Source: Taenia hydatigena (lineage: Eukaryota; Platyhelminthes; Cestoda; Cyclophyllidea; Taeniidae). Taken from it: 64,000 nucleotides of DNA. The notes under the pieces are model-generated. The model was not told where the DNA came from. It ran no database searches and was given only the letters and a program-made list of their open reading frames with translations. The stretch is taken from positions 11,266,099 to 11,330,098 of the forward strand of contig JADWOT020000007.1 of NCBI GenBank assembly GCA_036345935.2, given 5' to 3'. The translations under genes and the position numbers were made by a program. Below are positions 25,807-38,970 of the stretch, piece after piece. Position 1 is the stretch's first letter. Every line of letters begins with the position of its first letter.

Positions 25807-26776
25807 GCACTTCTTAACAAGCCATTTTTTATACCTTAAGCACTTTCACACAACCTTTGGTGTTTATTTGAGATTGCGTTAATGCTGCGGGTCCACTCTT
25901 CCAATCGGCAACTCCGCAGAGCCGCCACCAAGCACTCCACTCACCTCAGCTTCATTTCACTCCACTTCGCTTAACTTCTTTGAGCGGTTGGATATCAAAC
26001 ATGAAAACGAACGGGCGATCAATGGGGATACGATTGACAATTGTTGTTTCCCGATGATCTTAGATTCGAACTAAAGTTAACACCCCTCATTCTACTAATT
26101 TACATGAAAACAAACTACTAAATCAACAACTGGGTAGTGAGTAAAGTCGTCCGCCTATTTCGCAGATGAGTTGCAATCAAAGAATGGGTCAAGTGTCCCC
26201 AACGTCCGGAAACAATGTCATTACAGTCGTCAGTTGTAAAGTATTGCCTAAATCTACTTGAAACGAAGCCCTAAATGGTGCAATCATGAAATGAAGGCGC
26301 GAAAGATAATGTGACGGAAGAAGTTTGCATAATTCCATTAACATACCCATGTTGACATGCTAAGACAAAAGTCTTCAGCATCTTTCCACATATCTAGAGA
26401 AGCTGTGCATATGAGAGATGAAGATGCCATTTGGCATACAATCCATGAAAAGAGTGCTCGAGCTGTTCGTTCGCACAAAATGTTTGCCTATCGGACAATG
26501 TGTTGCAGATCGTGATTGATAGTGCAAGTTGTTCTGTTGCGACTACACATACAGCCAGCGCAGGTGTCCAACTATACACCCTCTTATCATACTAGAAGGC
26601 TAACTTACCTCCAGCCAACACCGTCAACTTCTCTGATGGTTCGTCTCGTCTTAGAATTCTACGGTGTTCCAACTAAAAGAGCATGAAGCGGAAGTGAATC
26701 ACAAGTATGCCAGTTGTCCCAACGGCATTAAGTAATAGGCGGCATGGCATAATTATGGGAATCAATGAAGGTGTGC

Positions 26777-26914
26777 AGAGCAAAGGCTTTTTTAAAAGAT
26801 GCCCTCTCACAAGATGGGAACGTGAACACCTTCGAAGGAGAGGCTGCCGATAGACCTTCAGACCTTACTCAAATCTGGTTTATTGCGCACCGTGTTGAAT
26901 TTCAGCATTATTAA
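26777..26914 (+). pseudogene. Decayed exon shared by both R5 arms
   Basis: A frame opening at an AG acceptor-like site encodes RAKAFLKDALSQDGNVNT and later DLTQIWFIAHRVEFQHY before a TAA. The inverted arm encodes the same protein segment on the minus strand at 60442-60654, where it is longer and reads through this stop position with a Trp codon. Between the arms many differences are synonymous or conservative, suggesting that the segment was coding when duplicated. I do not recognise the protein family. The stop here and the lack of a donor make this arm a pseudogene. Confidence 0.5.
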
Positions 26915-28335
26915 GACGTACTGGAACTCTCTTGAATTTACTAACACCCCGTTTGTGTCGCAGATGATCCTTGATGGAAGGCGACATTGTCTAAAACTTA
27001 AATTCCCAAATGTCCTTATAGGCTACAAATTGATGATCGTCTTCTCAGAGTTTGGGGTCTATTAAGACTATCGGTTCTTCTCCATTGCAATAAATTCAGT
27101 GCTTCATTGTTGCCCTTTGCTATTAACGTGCGTCCCGATCAATGGATTAAAAGAAAAACTAGTGGCCTGTACAAGCTTGTTCATTCAAGATAGTCAACTA
27201 CAATGCATAATTGTGTGACTTGTGCAAAGAAGCACTGCTCGCTTGGGGGCTATGAATGTCTGTCTCTGATAACCGAAGGTCATCGTGCGCTTGTCATCCA
27301 ACACCCGGGTAAAGTTAAATTCGATTTCACACACGAAGAGCTATTTCACGGTCTCTAATAATATCACCGGTAAAGTACTGTTTTGAGGTTCATTAATTAA
27401 AAATCCACTGAGCATCAACTGTTAGGGCTTGGTGACAAAACACAGTAAATTGTACCAAGCGATTATCGCACCATTCTGCTTCCATCATTTTTTGCGAAAA
27501 AAAGGGTAAACCGAGTGTTTGTAACTTTATAAGAGAAAGCTATAACTTCCCTGATTCATTGCAATGATGCTTAGGGACAATGGCGTTCAAACCAGGTGCA
27601 TGAAGGGAAAGAATTAATGCACACATTTTTAACTGGCCTAGCCGCTCCACATTGTGGCGAAACCAAGTTACTCATCATTAACAAATGCGTTCATTCCAAT
27701 TTTTCTCTCTCTTGTTTCAACCGCGAAGGATTGTTGAATTGCACAAATTTTACTTTAATGCGCGGGTTGGTAAAATGGTTGCCAAGACCTATAGCTACAT
27801 TACGATTTATGTGGAGGTCACCAAAACTAGGCTCTACGTTAACGATGGCTATAAAAAGAGCGCTGATTTTCAGCAGTCGTCCAGACAATTACTGTTACAT
27901 CAGTTATGGCTACTTGTAAAGCTATGCATACAAATTTCGAAGCGGTAAGGTTGCATAAATTATGCTGCAATTAACAATGGGATATGGGTTAAGCTGAAGT
28001 GGTGCATAGTGCAGGAAAAAATTTTATGCCAATGTATGTGTAGATATATCATTTCCTAGTGTTTTTGATCCGTGCAATTGTTACCCATTCAGAAGTCCAT
28101 TGCTTTCGAGAAATAGAGTAACAGATATGGAAGTGAGTACTGGGTGGTCCTCAAAGAAAAGAAGCGTTTTTTTTAATATGCATGATAGCTATGTTTGAAA
28201 ATGCCTCTAACACTTTCGTTTCTTTCTTACAGTATTTTAAAAATTGTGAAGCCAGCACATGCGGTAGCGATGGTACATATACACCGTCTTGGTCGCGTCA
28301 CCTAGAGATGATTAAGACGTGGTTTGAATGCTGAC

Positions 28336-28724
28336 CAACTACGTGGAACACATTTCAAATAGCGCCACTCTGATCCTTTTTTCCCGTCAGCATGTCATAA
28401 CGTAGGTTCGCCCTCCACCGTTGCAAGTTTAATTCGGTGGGCTAGCTGATGGGTTCTTTGACGCATTCGATAGGGTAGTATTGGACTAAGGAAAACGTCA
28501 TACTGAGATTTCCACTTTCAAATAGGAAAGCAACCAAGTCACCGAAGGAACCCAGATGTAACTCACCTAATCCATCTGTGGACCTAATGCCACAAAATGG
28601 TTCAAAGAAATGGGCATGGGAAACCTCGCAATAAACGCCACCTTCCACGTCCTCAATTATCACCCGAGACACGATCCATGGATGGCCGCGAAGAATTTGC
28701 GCATACATTGTATTCAGCTCGCAA
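28336..28724. other. Short spacer with an 88-codon minus frame
   Basis: A minus-strand frame at 28442-28708 lies between R5 and R3. It has a plausible amino-acid composition (for example GELHLGSFGDLVAFLFESG) but no recognised domain, so I make no gene call. Confidence 0.3.
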
Positions 28725-29545
28725 TACTTTAACCTGTTATTGGATCCTCACATTCCTTTTTATACTCATTAAAACACTTAACTGTTTAATAAAATTTGCA
28801 TCACTTATTTCCAAAACATTTGCCTTAATCAAAGATAGATGAAAAAATACTCACAGTTTTGCTTGTATCGTGCGTCTCAATGTGGAAAGAAATGCGGGAA
28901 ACCATATTTAAAACCAATGTTTTCGTTGGATCGGTGGCAAAATGATACAGAGGCAATGGAAGGATGGGGATTTGTTTTGCCACTTGATCATTCAAATCAA
29001 CGTACGCAGGTTCAGACCACAGGCTATGCTACCTAAACCGGATCGATAAGGTGATTTCTTGCCCAGTAATCAGCTCGCCGTTTGTGGGTTTGGAAGCGTG
29101 CAAAGGCCATAATGTGGATATCTTCATAGTGGATATCCTTCATTTGTCGGAGCGCAAGCAAGATGGTTTGCGGAAGATTGTTTGTTCAAAGAGACGAACA
29201 CTTCTTAGGATGTAGTCAAAAAGGAAGAACTTAGGAATTATTTACCCAATTTTGCCCAAACGGACAATTTTGCTGCTGCTACTTTCTGTGATGATAGAGA
29301 AAGTTCCCTGGGTGTCTCTGCGCTAGTTACAACTGTCAAAACACTTTAACAGCTTCATAATTTATTTGCTTATGCCAATAATGTAACGAGTGGTGATTTG
29401 ATAATCCGTTTCGTTGTTCACTGATGTATGCAGATACTTCTTTTATTTATTAGCACCATATGTTCGCCTATAAGACTTCAGGGGCAACTCGAGATGTAAA
29501 AAGTGCGATACTCAAGCCCGTGCAATACAAAATGTCAGGCTGTTT
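28725..29545 (+). repeat. Dispersed repeat R3, copy B
   Basis: Partner of 20745-21350 in the same orientation, about 200 bases longer in its right half. Both copies end with the same AAAATGTCAGGCTG block. The sequence is diverged throughout with no intact frame. Confidence 0.75.
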
Positions 29546-30999
29546 CCCAACGAGTACTGTCGCAACTTTCCTTTTAGGTCCATTGTGCCTTTTGTATGCC
29601 GAATGCCAATATTCTGCCTGAGGTCTGTTGTAGCTTCCCGAGGCTCCTTTGAGGACAAAAGAAGGCAGAATACTAGGGTAGAGTACATATAGTCAGTGAG
29701 CAGAGGAAACGAGCTACTGGCATGGCCCAAAGGCAAGTCTACGCAGCTAGGGCAATGACCACTTCTATTACTCTGTCCAAAACCGGTAGTCCAAACAAAC
29801 AAAGTATTACAGCTATTTCATCGTTTGTGTACAAGGGAGTTTCGTGACATCATAGTGGCAAATAATGGCTTATGTTGCTTTGTTCGACTATAAAATCTTT
29901 GTGCGAACCTCATATTAAAACAAAAATTCCATATTAAAGTATTTTTACTTTTGAATCAAACTTGCATAATGATGCTGAATAATTGCTTCCATAAATTTTT
30001 GAACATTGATTACAAATATACATGCAACTGCTTTTTGATTGCAATCCAGATGTAGTTGCGTTTAAATTCGCGCATTTTTGTTGTTCTTACAAAATTTTTG
30101 GCAAAATGATTTTAAACTCATACCGATAAAATAATTTGTCAATTTGAAAGTTATGTTGGATGTATGTGTTTTGCCTGTGGGTATGCATTACTACTCACTA
30201 GCCATGCTAAGGCTGGAATCTTGGATAAAAAATTTCAAGCTACTGTACCCGTGATGGTGATGAATTGGAGATAAATGTGATCGTGTCTGTTTCTGGTGGT
30301 GCAGTAGATAAGCTTCAGTGGTGATTCAAGGAAAAAGGATTTGAAATTGAATGCTCTCCTCGTCGTGCATTTCACTCGGGTAAGAAAAAAATCTGCATTT
30401 TTCGTGTGGTTTTGACGCATGCTTGATCCTTGCTGTCTTCAACGTGCATGCTTAAGGAGAAGTCACAATTACCTTTATTTTTATCTCTTCTCACATTTAC
30501 ACTTTGTCAGCTGGATCATCCAAGTTCCTCTACCATCCATTTAGGCAGAGCCCATCGTGTCTATGGGATTTTGCATGGTTGCAGATGCAGTGACTTCCAA
30601 AAAGGCGCCTGTGCACGCTCTTTTCAATCGATGGATTGAATCGTCTCCTCTGCGACATCAGCAAGTGTGATTCGTAGAAACATGTCGAGGTAGTGAAGGT
30701 TCTGCTGGGAACGGGATATCAGTGGGCAGTTCACACCACCCTCAGATTAGGCGTCGATCTGCTGATTTGATTGGTAAGTTCATCATAGAAATTGACCACG
30801 ATTGGGATTGTTTCTCTACGTTTCATTCTGTTTCTCCAGGCAAGAATACGTTTTTCGGTTTGGAACTCCTTAGCTAAGGTGATAGGAGAGCTAGAACATT
30901 AAACTTTGCCACCGAAAACGGAAACGAGAGGGCACGTGGCGCAGTACACCAGCCTAATGCGCTCTTTTGTAAAATTGTTAGAAGTCGATTAACTTTGGC
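29546..30999. other. Intergenic stretch, no gene recognised
   Basis: AT-rich with short frames only. No splice-site pairs with family resemblance were seen. Confidence 0.4.
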
Positions 31000-32275
31000 G
31001 CGATGCAGTAATTTCCACGTTTATGACATTGTGGACAGAAAGCACCAGTCGTTGGTGTGAGTTGAGGGTTTGGATATCCGGAGGCAGAAACTCGCTTAAA
31101 TTGTAAGCCTGCACAATCATAACACATTTGTTTGCATTACATTATATGCTGTATTTTTCATTGATCTAGTTTGATTAGGCATGCCTTCTCGTCATTAAGT
31201 GCAGCCTTTTGTACCTGCGGCAGGTACTGCCAAGTTGGGCAGAAGTCACACTTTGGTGAATTGCGGCTAACTGGAACCTTCGGTAGAGCCAATTTTCACC
31301 TACCCATTTATTGTGTGTTCCACTTATTTGCACGGATCTTGAGTGAGCGGATGTGACACTACTGGTGCCCACCAATGATTAGCAAGTCTCTGTTTGTGTC
31401 TATTGACCTCTAACCATGCGTCTGGCTGAATTTTCTCACTTCCGCACTTGACCGTACCTCTTGTTTAGCTTTTCGTTGAAGTGCATATACACACAGGATT
31501 TATAATTAATACGATTGAGAGTTGTCAGAGTGCTTACTCCAATGCTCTGGTGCTGCTGTTAATCGCTGAAGCCTACTAGATGTTGATAAGTGTGATGCAT
31601 TAGTCGACATCATAACTCGTGCAACTATCCGCGATGGAATGAAATTCCTACCTCCAAATAAACGTTTTTCCTTCTAAATCATACCAGCGGTTGATGCACT
31701 ATGCATTGGCACATCAATTGAGCATGTTCCAGCAAATAAACTCGTGAATTGAAAGCTTGCCGCTGTGTTACCCCTTCTTGCTGCCTCCCAAATTCGGAGA
31801 AAGCCTTATTCTTCCAGAATCATGTTCTATTTTGGACTCCATCCAATTTTGCCAACTTGTAAGGCAATTTTGTTGATTTTATTTGGCAGTTTCTATTGTG
31901 TTCGCAAAGGCTACAACAGTTAGGATACAAAAAGCACTGCATTGTTTGAGTCTAGCTTTGTTTGGTGTTTTTATCAGAACCATCGAACTGTGCGCATTTA
32001 TTGTCTTCTTAAGAGACTTCTTGGGATGAGTTTTTCTTAAAAGCTTATTAACTGAGGCGTTTGGTGAGGATGCAGTATCATGGCGACTGCCTTGCACTAA
32101 TCATCCCTTCGTGTGTATTCCACTGTCGCAGTAATGTGGTAGCCTCTGCCTGATCACCCTTCTTCTCTTAGTCGTATTAGTGATTAGTCTTGACTGCATT
32201 GTTCGTTTGCCAGGGGGCTGAAAATTGATTCACGGGATATAGGGGCCCAGTCGAGATGTGGGTTGATCCCGCCTG
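31000..32275 (+). repeat. Dispersed repeat R1, copy B
   Basis: Same orientation as 2440-3605. It includes a perfect 17-bp palindrome around GTACCTGCGGCAGGTAC near 31211, which is eroded in copy A. It ends with GGTTGATCCCGCCT. The copies are diverged across their whole length. Confidence 0.8.
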
Positions 32276-33124
32276 ACGCGACTTCACATAGCCTAGACTG
32301 CTCTGAAGCACCATCGCAATATAAACATCAAACTTTTGGTTGATCTCCTCTTGATATGCATTTGTCTGAAAACGGGTTAGCCGTTGGTTAATATAGTCAA
32401 CTATCTGCGTAAATTTGCACTAAATGAGCGGCTGGGGGTATTTGTGAAGCAGACATTAGCCCATGTATAAGGCCTTGTACCCACTGTCCTCATGCCCGTG
32501 GACTATCGAGTACGCCTGCTCGATCATGTGGAGCACGATTTTCACCTCGCACCCGACCGGTGGTGCGACTGCCTCGCTGGCGTCTCTAGGAACTTTCGCC
32601 GTTACCAGCCTTGTTTAGTGATCCCGCCACAACTTGGGATAGGCTTATGATAACTAATTATGGAATTATTTTGTTTGTGTCTTCCGTTTTCTTGGTTTGC
32701 CTGGTTAATGTTATGCATCTGAAAGATATGCCCACAACTTAAGTTAACTTTGATGGGTTTGGTAGTTGGAGCAGTGACTTAGCTGCGTACGGGTTGCACT
32801 ATGAAATGCTTGCCTTTGAGAAGGACGTACGGAAGGTAGTAGACTTGAATTGCCTACCAATCATCACTATATGCAAAAGTAAAAGTCGCGCATATCACTT
32901 TGTTCCTTTGTCGAATGGGTCTTTTTAGAGTGAGGCATTTGCACACGCATTTCGTTGTTGCGGTTTTTGATGTGTTTACTTTTGCATCAATTGATAAAAC
33001 CCGCGAAAGCCAATCAACTCGCAACCCTCTATGGAGACAACAATGAACTACCCCAAAACAAACCTGTCTCTAGTGAGGACTAGGATGTGCAGTGGTTCCA
33101 TGATGGATAGTGAGTGGATTTCCT
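32276..33124. other. Intergenic stretch, nothing recognised
   Basis: No exon or repeat partner was identified. Confidence 0.4.
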
Positions 33125-33275
33125 CCCCTTCCACTGAATGGGACTTCATAATTACAGACGCGTGGCAGTAGGGGTGTATGCAGCCTCTCATTTAAAGTCG
33201 AGTCCCTATCATCAGCATTCATTATTGCGATTCGACCAGCCTTGTGGCAGAAGGCAGTCACTGCAGGGCATGGAT
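33125..33275 (+). repeat. Short dispersed repeat R6, copy A
   Basis: Matches 50980-51110 in inverted orientation. Shared words are AATGGGAC, then ATCA.CAGCATTCAT and GCGATTCG, then CTTGTG.CAGAAGG. On the minus strand this reads FCHKAGRIAIMNADD. The partner, on the plus strand, reads FCHKTDRIAAMNAVD, so the protein-level similarity is as strong as the DNA similarity. No family is recognised. Confidence 0.65.
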
Positions 33276-33779
33276 TTGAGAGCTTGGGGGCTGTATCGCT
33301 GCTGCTTAAGATGCCATCGCGTTTGTGATTTGATGGCCTATTCGTGCGTGTAGTGCTGATTTGTGTCCGCTAGTCGTGAGAATTGATGTCATTGCCATTG
33401 ATCAATCTCCGGCATCAGACATCACAGCATGATAGTGGCGTAGGGAAAGCGCCATAAAATAACAGCTCCAGTCAATGATTTCCATCCATTTTGGCGAGTG
33501 AGCCAAAGGTGGGTACTGGAACAGTGGGCATTTGATCACCAGCGCTGTGGCCTCGCTTCTTTCTACAAGGATTGGATTAATCCCCTACCTCTAGTGGCTT
33601 ATCAAACTGCTGACTGGAAGACGTAATCATTTTAAGGATGATTAGTCTAAGAATAGAACTAAAACAAAAGTAGAGAAATAAAGGATAAATAAATCATTCG
33701 ATTAGTCATTTAAACAAAAAAATCAAAGAATCAGTCGTTTAGACAAATAATCAAATCATTGTTTAATGGATTGGTTTGG
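33276..33779. other. Intergenic, AT-rich towards the right end
   Basis: From 33640 the sequence is dominated by AATCA/AAATAA-like words without a strict period. No gene was recognised. Confidence 0.4.
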
Positions 33780-34470
33780 AATTTGGGTGATCGACCTGTG
33801 CGATTTAAATGAAGGGCAGCGGTGGCAACAGCATCACCACCAACGCCAGCATCGATGTCGGGAAGACCACGACTGGTGCCAGCGTAAAAAACTGCATCAC
33901 TCCTCGGACCTCGCCCTTTCATTGCAATCGGGCATCGCCCATCTTCCTTAGCCTCCAACTCCCTCTTGTGTCCGTTTCCTCTCCTCACTCCGCCTCCACC
34001 TACACCTCAAATCCGCACTCCGTGGTGCGACTGACGGCAATATCATCACCTCGCGTCAATATCATGAAACATACTGGTAAGTGTCTTCATTCAACCTCTT
34101 TTATCCATATCCAGTCATTCGAATGTCTACTCTCACTCAGGCCTCATCCGCGACAATGGGACGGAGGACAACCTCGGGGATCACCGGGGACACGAGCAGG
34201 GCGATGGGGACGAGGTTGAGTTGGTGAGAAATGTGAAATTAGAGTGTGACCTATCCGACTATATGGCTATGATGATATGATATGATGATATGGCTATGAT
34301 GGCTATGATATGGATGAGCAGATGGAGTGGTGGCAATTGCTACCCTCTTAGATGGCATCCAATTCGCCTACGTCGTCATCGTTCACCGCGCTGGCGCCGT
34401 TGCCTGCGAGCCAACTACTGACTACGCATAAGAGCACAGCTGATGCGATGCGATCCTCCTCACCCGATCT
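33780..34470 (+). repeat. Dispersed repeat R4, copy A (duplicated gene fragment)
   Basis: Matches 47950-48690 in the same orientation. The first coding-like block ends TAISSPRVNIMKHTG and is followed by a perfect donor (GTAAGT at 34077). After 64 bp a CTCACTCAG acceptor (34140) leads into GLIRDNGTEDNLGDH and then an acidic, Gly-rich segment. The partner copy has the same two blocks in the same frames with its own donor and acceptor. The unit is therefore a duplicated piece of a spliced gene. The upstream block is open for 136 codons (33809-34219), which reads through the intron. No family is recognised and the segment after the second block decays. Confidence 0.65.
34261..34316. repeat. Imperfect tandem repeat of TATGA/TGGCTATGA units
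   Basis: An alternation of GATATGAT, GATATGGCTAT and GGCTATGAT words in a short run, interrupting repeat R4. It is not seen at the matching place in copy B, so it arose after the duplication. Confidence 0.75.
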
Positions 34471-37400
34471 TATTGGGTGCATATTAGGTGAACACATGAA
34501 AATGGAAGGATAGTCCTTGATGGCGCAACTAATGTATGTCTCTTGCTTTTTACGACTTGACTTGTCTTTCTTTAGAATTGGTACTCCCCTCCTTTCTGCT
34601 TTACACAATCGCATTTGGATGCTGCTGGACTAGATAATAGTATTTTGGGCTATTCTACATGCGAAGACCACATAAAATATCAATGTATGCCTTGAAGGCA
34701 TGATGCATGCGTCGCACCCCCCTTATCTGGCTGAATTTTGCTTTGACCACAGCCGGTGCCCTACACCTTTGTAGTTTTATGGTTTCATATTAATGAATTT
34801 AATTTGTTTCACATATGGAAACCGCATGAAAATGGTAGGATGCTCTTTGATGACTGTCTGTACCCATCTTGAATTTGCTTCAATCACAATCAGCTATCTA
34901 GGCCTTCGTGTCTCGCGTAGTTACGTTTCGATGCTCTCAATATTGGTATTAATGGTTCTAATTCTCATATTGCGACTGTCCATCCTTGTCGGAATAGGTA
35001 GTTAAAAGTGATGACTATATGCGTGATTGTTCACGCCAGTTGACGTTATGTGTGCATATTTTGCCTCAATTTGGCTCCTGCCGGCCTAGTGTTTCCCACT
35101 CTGATGATGCAAGTTTGGCATTTTGGCACTTTTCCCTTCCCCAATTGGGGCTCCCACTTCAATCTGTAAAAAGATTAAAAGAGCAGCCGCAGTAGGAAGA
35201 ATAGGGTCAGATGAGTTGGCGATGGGTAGGCTCGAAATAACAAGCCATTTAATAAGGGGCTGAATCGGAAGCTTGCTTCCCCCCGATATGAAACTGTTGA
35301 TCTGGCAGTCCAGAAGGACAAGCTAAAAGGAATTGTAACGATGTACCATCTCACTTATATGCACCCGAGCGCATACGTGCACACACATGGTCCTACCTGT
35401 ATCATTGCGATCCCATTTAATATGTGGCTCTCTAAAAGGACAGAAATAGGGAATGGACCTTGACACAAACACACACACACACACACACACACAAACTTCT
35501 GACAGCAAACAGAGTTCAGATAGATTCGAGGGGATAGGGCACGTTTCTACTCCGCTATTGCAGAAAGCCAGATTGCGGCAGCTTCTACAGGGGAGAAATG
35601 TGTAGGTAGTGAGATGGGCAGGTAGACGTTCGGCCAGCCCGCAAATTGCGAAGTGGTAAGTAAGAGCAACGCGCTCATCTTTGCTATGGAGGGAGTGGGT
35701 GTAGGAGTAGGAGACGGAACCAAAGCGAGTTGATGTAGAGCAAGCTAAAGGAACAGTAAAAAGATGAAGATGAATAGCGTTTGGCGGTTCAGGCTAAGCT
35801 TTGATGAAACAAGTGTTGGTCCTCAGCTTAGTCTATGCTACTCCGTTCTAGGTTGTTTCTTGGCATTGCCATAATACTCATAAACAAAGGTGAGACTAGT
35901 AAAGAGATGAAGGGAACGTACTAAGAGAGCGCTGGAAGAAGATGGGGTGGGAGGAGGTGAAGGTTAGAGGAGGATAAGAGAGCCATAGAAACTAGACGTT
36001 CTTGAGGCAGCACAGTGAAAAGATAAGGGTGAGAAATAAAATGCAGGCAAATATCCACTTTTCCTTTCGGGATAAATTGAATGCATGGAGGGCACATGGT
36101 AGGACATAACGCAAGGAGCATTGCTTGAGAGCATATCGAGCGTGGTGAAGAACGATGGAGACACTCACCAAAGATAAGGTGGGGTGGAGCACGGGAGAGG
36201 AGGTGCAGACAAGTGAGCTCCCATCCGTCCATTTCGAGGAAGTCATCAGGCTCATTTCTTGCATGTGGTATGAGATCCCTGACATCTGAAAAAAGAAGAG
36301 ATAAGGCCTCATTTTACACTGAATGGATTTTCGCTGGGCCGATTAGGCGGACCAAATAAGAGCGTTGGGGTTAACTTTAATGGTGGCATTTGAAAGCGCC
36401 ACCGAATATGATACTGCTTACTCGCATCTACCCTAATTTACCCAACTCTATCATAATCTAGTCTAAAGGGCTGATTCGGTTTGCTGTATTCCAGAGGATC
36501 CTGGTCTGATTTAGTCAGGCGCTACAGTGCTTCCACAGTGCGAATATGAATATGGGGCAAGTTATTGCACTCCAGTAGGTCTGCTGCCGCTGTTTGTTCA
36601 GTGGTTGCAAACGAATGCAAGAGCCATTAAAAGCAAGAGCAGTAAGGTGAACACAGTACATAATATGATTTTAATTATAAGAGTCGGCGACATACCTCCA
36701 AATATTTCCATGGTGTGCATTCGCAAACCTACGGCTGTTCAGCTGAAAGAGGCAAAGGAATGCCATACCATGAAGGTGGGGGGAGAGAGGGCAAGGAAAG
36801 GGAAAAGAGGATCGGAAGTGGACGACGCAGGGCGATCCTGCACAGTGCAGTGGTGTAGAAATCCTTACTGTTCTCCTTTTCCTATGTTTTTTATGAATCG
36901 GTACACTTATCTGCTCATCTAGCCAATCGACTAAGCTGAATGTCAAGAAATCAACTCGGTGGCAAGCAAATGGGTTTATTTTCAATGGCATACTCAAAGG
37001 GGCTAATCATAGCCTTTCCTTCCTTTTTGATGCGTATTGGGTGATGATATCGAAACGATGCACGCAAATGAGTCCTTAAAATTTCTACGACATCTATCTG
37101 TTATGGTCCTTTGACGCCTCAAGAACGGTAGAGTAGGAGGTTGAGACTGACAAACAGATAAAGATATAGGTGGCGAATTGGGGGGTGAAAGAAGATTAAA
37201 AGCAGGAGGAAATGAATCGCGATGGAGCTACTTACAAAGACCTGAATGACAGGAACGATACTGTGAAGCGAGTTGAATCAAAGGCGATGAAGCAACGCTC
37301 AGCAGAGCGTGTCAGAGGGTTGATTGTGCGATTGACCCCTTGAAACTGGCACGGGTAAATTGATTAGTCGTGCGTGTCACATGGTGGGATCCAAAGTTGA

Positions 37401-38712
37401 ATGGTGTGGGCTTCGGACATTACTCCTTGTTGGTTTCGCTAGAATATGCGACTCTATCAGATTCGCCTATTCTTGATATCTTTTACTAATTCTGTCTTTT
37501 GAGCTGGTAGCCATTTTGGCAACTAGGTACTTCTCCGATGCAATGCAAGGTGCCAGTCTCGATCCGAATGAAGGAAAAGAGCTGGAGGCGGAGAAATCAG
37601 GCGGAGGAAAGCAAATGGATGGGCGATGTAAAGGCCAAGTTGTAACAAATTGAATGAGCCAAATCAACGCATCAATTCACCATTCATGCGGCTCCTTCGC
37701 CGGTGACCAAGCTGGACCCACAAAAAGAAGAGCGACGAATAAATTAGTCCTGTTCTCTTTAATGAATCCTATTACACCCAGTAAAAAATTTTGAATAATA
37801 TCTCTAGTCACCATGCATTATCGCGTGCTTCGGCAGCAGTGGTGTCTGTCAGGTTAAATTTTTGCTTTACTTGCCCACATGGTTGAATAACCTTGTAATG
37901 CTCTCGCCGACAAGCCCAGTCCAAGCGCTATTGTGCATCTTGGAAATGTGTATGCCTATGCGTAGGCTCAAATACATGGATGGATCAGTGATTTTTATGC
38001 CAAAGGAATCGACTATGCACATGCATGCATCACTAATATGGAAACATCCTTAAAGGGATATCCTCACACATGATTGCATCAACAACGATGATGATTGCAT
38101 GAAAGCAAACATTACCATACAATTATTTGATTTTGCATAATTTCGTATAAGCATGCGCACTCCATTCTAAAAACGCAATGCACATTCGCACATGCATTTA
38201 TTTCAATAATAAAGATTGTGTACACATGTATTCGCATGCATATATGTATTCATCACCGTAAATACCATCCTGACAACACTGTGCTTTCAAACAGTAAAAA
38301 ATGCATGTCTTCTGTTTTCTTCATTTTAGTCCATTTTTATATATATTCGGCCCAAAGTACAATCCTGATTTATTGGTCCCAATTCCGGTAAGGAACATAT
38401 TACCACTGGGTAATGTCTAGGCCTTTTTCCAGAGCCTCACTTCACCCGGTGCAGGCATTTAAATGATTTTTGGGTTACTCTTCTCCCTCTATTGCGTGTT
38501 ATCCCATGTCCTTAAGTTTACACTGAGTGGGTGTTATGGGCACCCACAATTAAACCAAAAGCCTTAGAATGTACTTTTCCTTATCCATTAACCTTTCGAG
38601 TTGTGCTACTCGCTCCCACTTCGTTAACGCCCAGAATCCATTAGTGGGGCGAGAATACCCTTTAAAGATCTCGGGCACATGCAATCTTTCCTAGAGCAAC
38701 AAGTTCATTTAG
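34471..38712. other. Intergenic stretch, no gene recognised
   Basis: Contains the AC microsatellite at 35469-35493. A plus frame at 36527-36643 ends at a GTGAAC donor-like site, and several minus frames lie at 35921-36312; none shows a domain. I looked here for missing N-terminal exons of the transporter at 39.3-44 kb and did not find them. Confidence 0.4.
35469..35493. repeat. AC dinucleotide microsatellite, about 12 units
   Basis: An uninterrupted (AC)12A run, flanked on the left by ACACAA and on the right by AAC. It is the only sizeable dinucleotide array seen in the window. Confidence 0.95.
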
Positions 38713-38970
38713 ATCGACGCGTGGAGCATGGAAGGCACTGAGCCTGAGGAATGTGTACATGTACGACCAAAACCAGGCGTTACGATGAATGTGAGTCGGC
38801 GGTTACTTTTACCGGCTAACCAGGCGTGTCAGAATCTTCAAAAGGTGTCCCGTAGAAGATTGGTCAAAGCACTAAGCAACAGAAATGTGGCCAGAGTTAC
38901 ATGCACCATTCTTCTCGTGGCTATTGCTGTTGACATCATCTGCACCCTTTGCGCGAGAAAACGCAAACGC
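38713..38970 (+). CDS. Candidate membrane-protein exon upstream of the transporter
   Basis: An 86-codon frame sits between an acceptor (TTCATTTAG at 38712) and a perfect donor (GTAAGT at 38971), phase 0 at both ends. It has a possible start Met at 38728. The product has a basic Arg-rich stretch, one predicted membrane segment (TCTILLVAIAVDIICTLCA) and a positively charged RKRKR end. It could splice in phase 0 to the first transporter exon at 39352, but it does not resemble the segment that precedes that point in DUR3 proteins. It may be a separate gene's exon or a replaced 5' exon. Confidence in coding is moderate and in linkage low. Confidence 0.4.

Larger units (their letters stand above)
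25553..28335 (+). repeat. 2.8-kb duplication R5, plus-oriented arm
   Basis: Nearly the whole segment matches 59085-61893 read on the opposite strand. Landmarks in order are the CTTCTGACGACAAGTA block at the left edge, the tRNA-Pro-like gene, a CTTCTTTGAGCGGTTGGATAT-type stretch, the conserved open frame at 26777-26914, a GTTTAAACCGCG-like coding remnant near 27715, and GCGGTAGCGATGG at the right edge. Substitutions are frequent and indels small. The arms are separated by about 31 kb and are inverted. Confidence 0.85.

Noticed and set aside
36527..36643. Plus frame ending at a GTGAAC donor, considered as an early transporter exon
   Set aside because: No match to the first helices of the family and no acceptor of matching phase.
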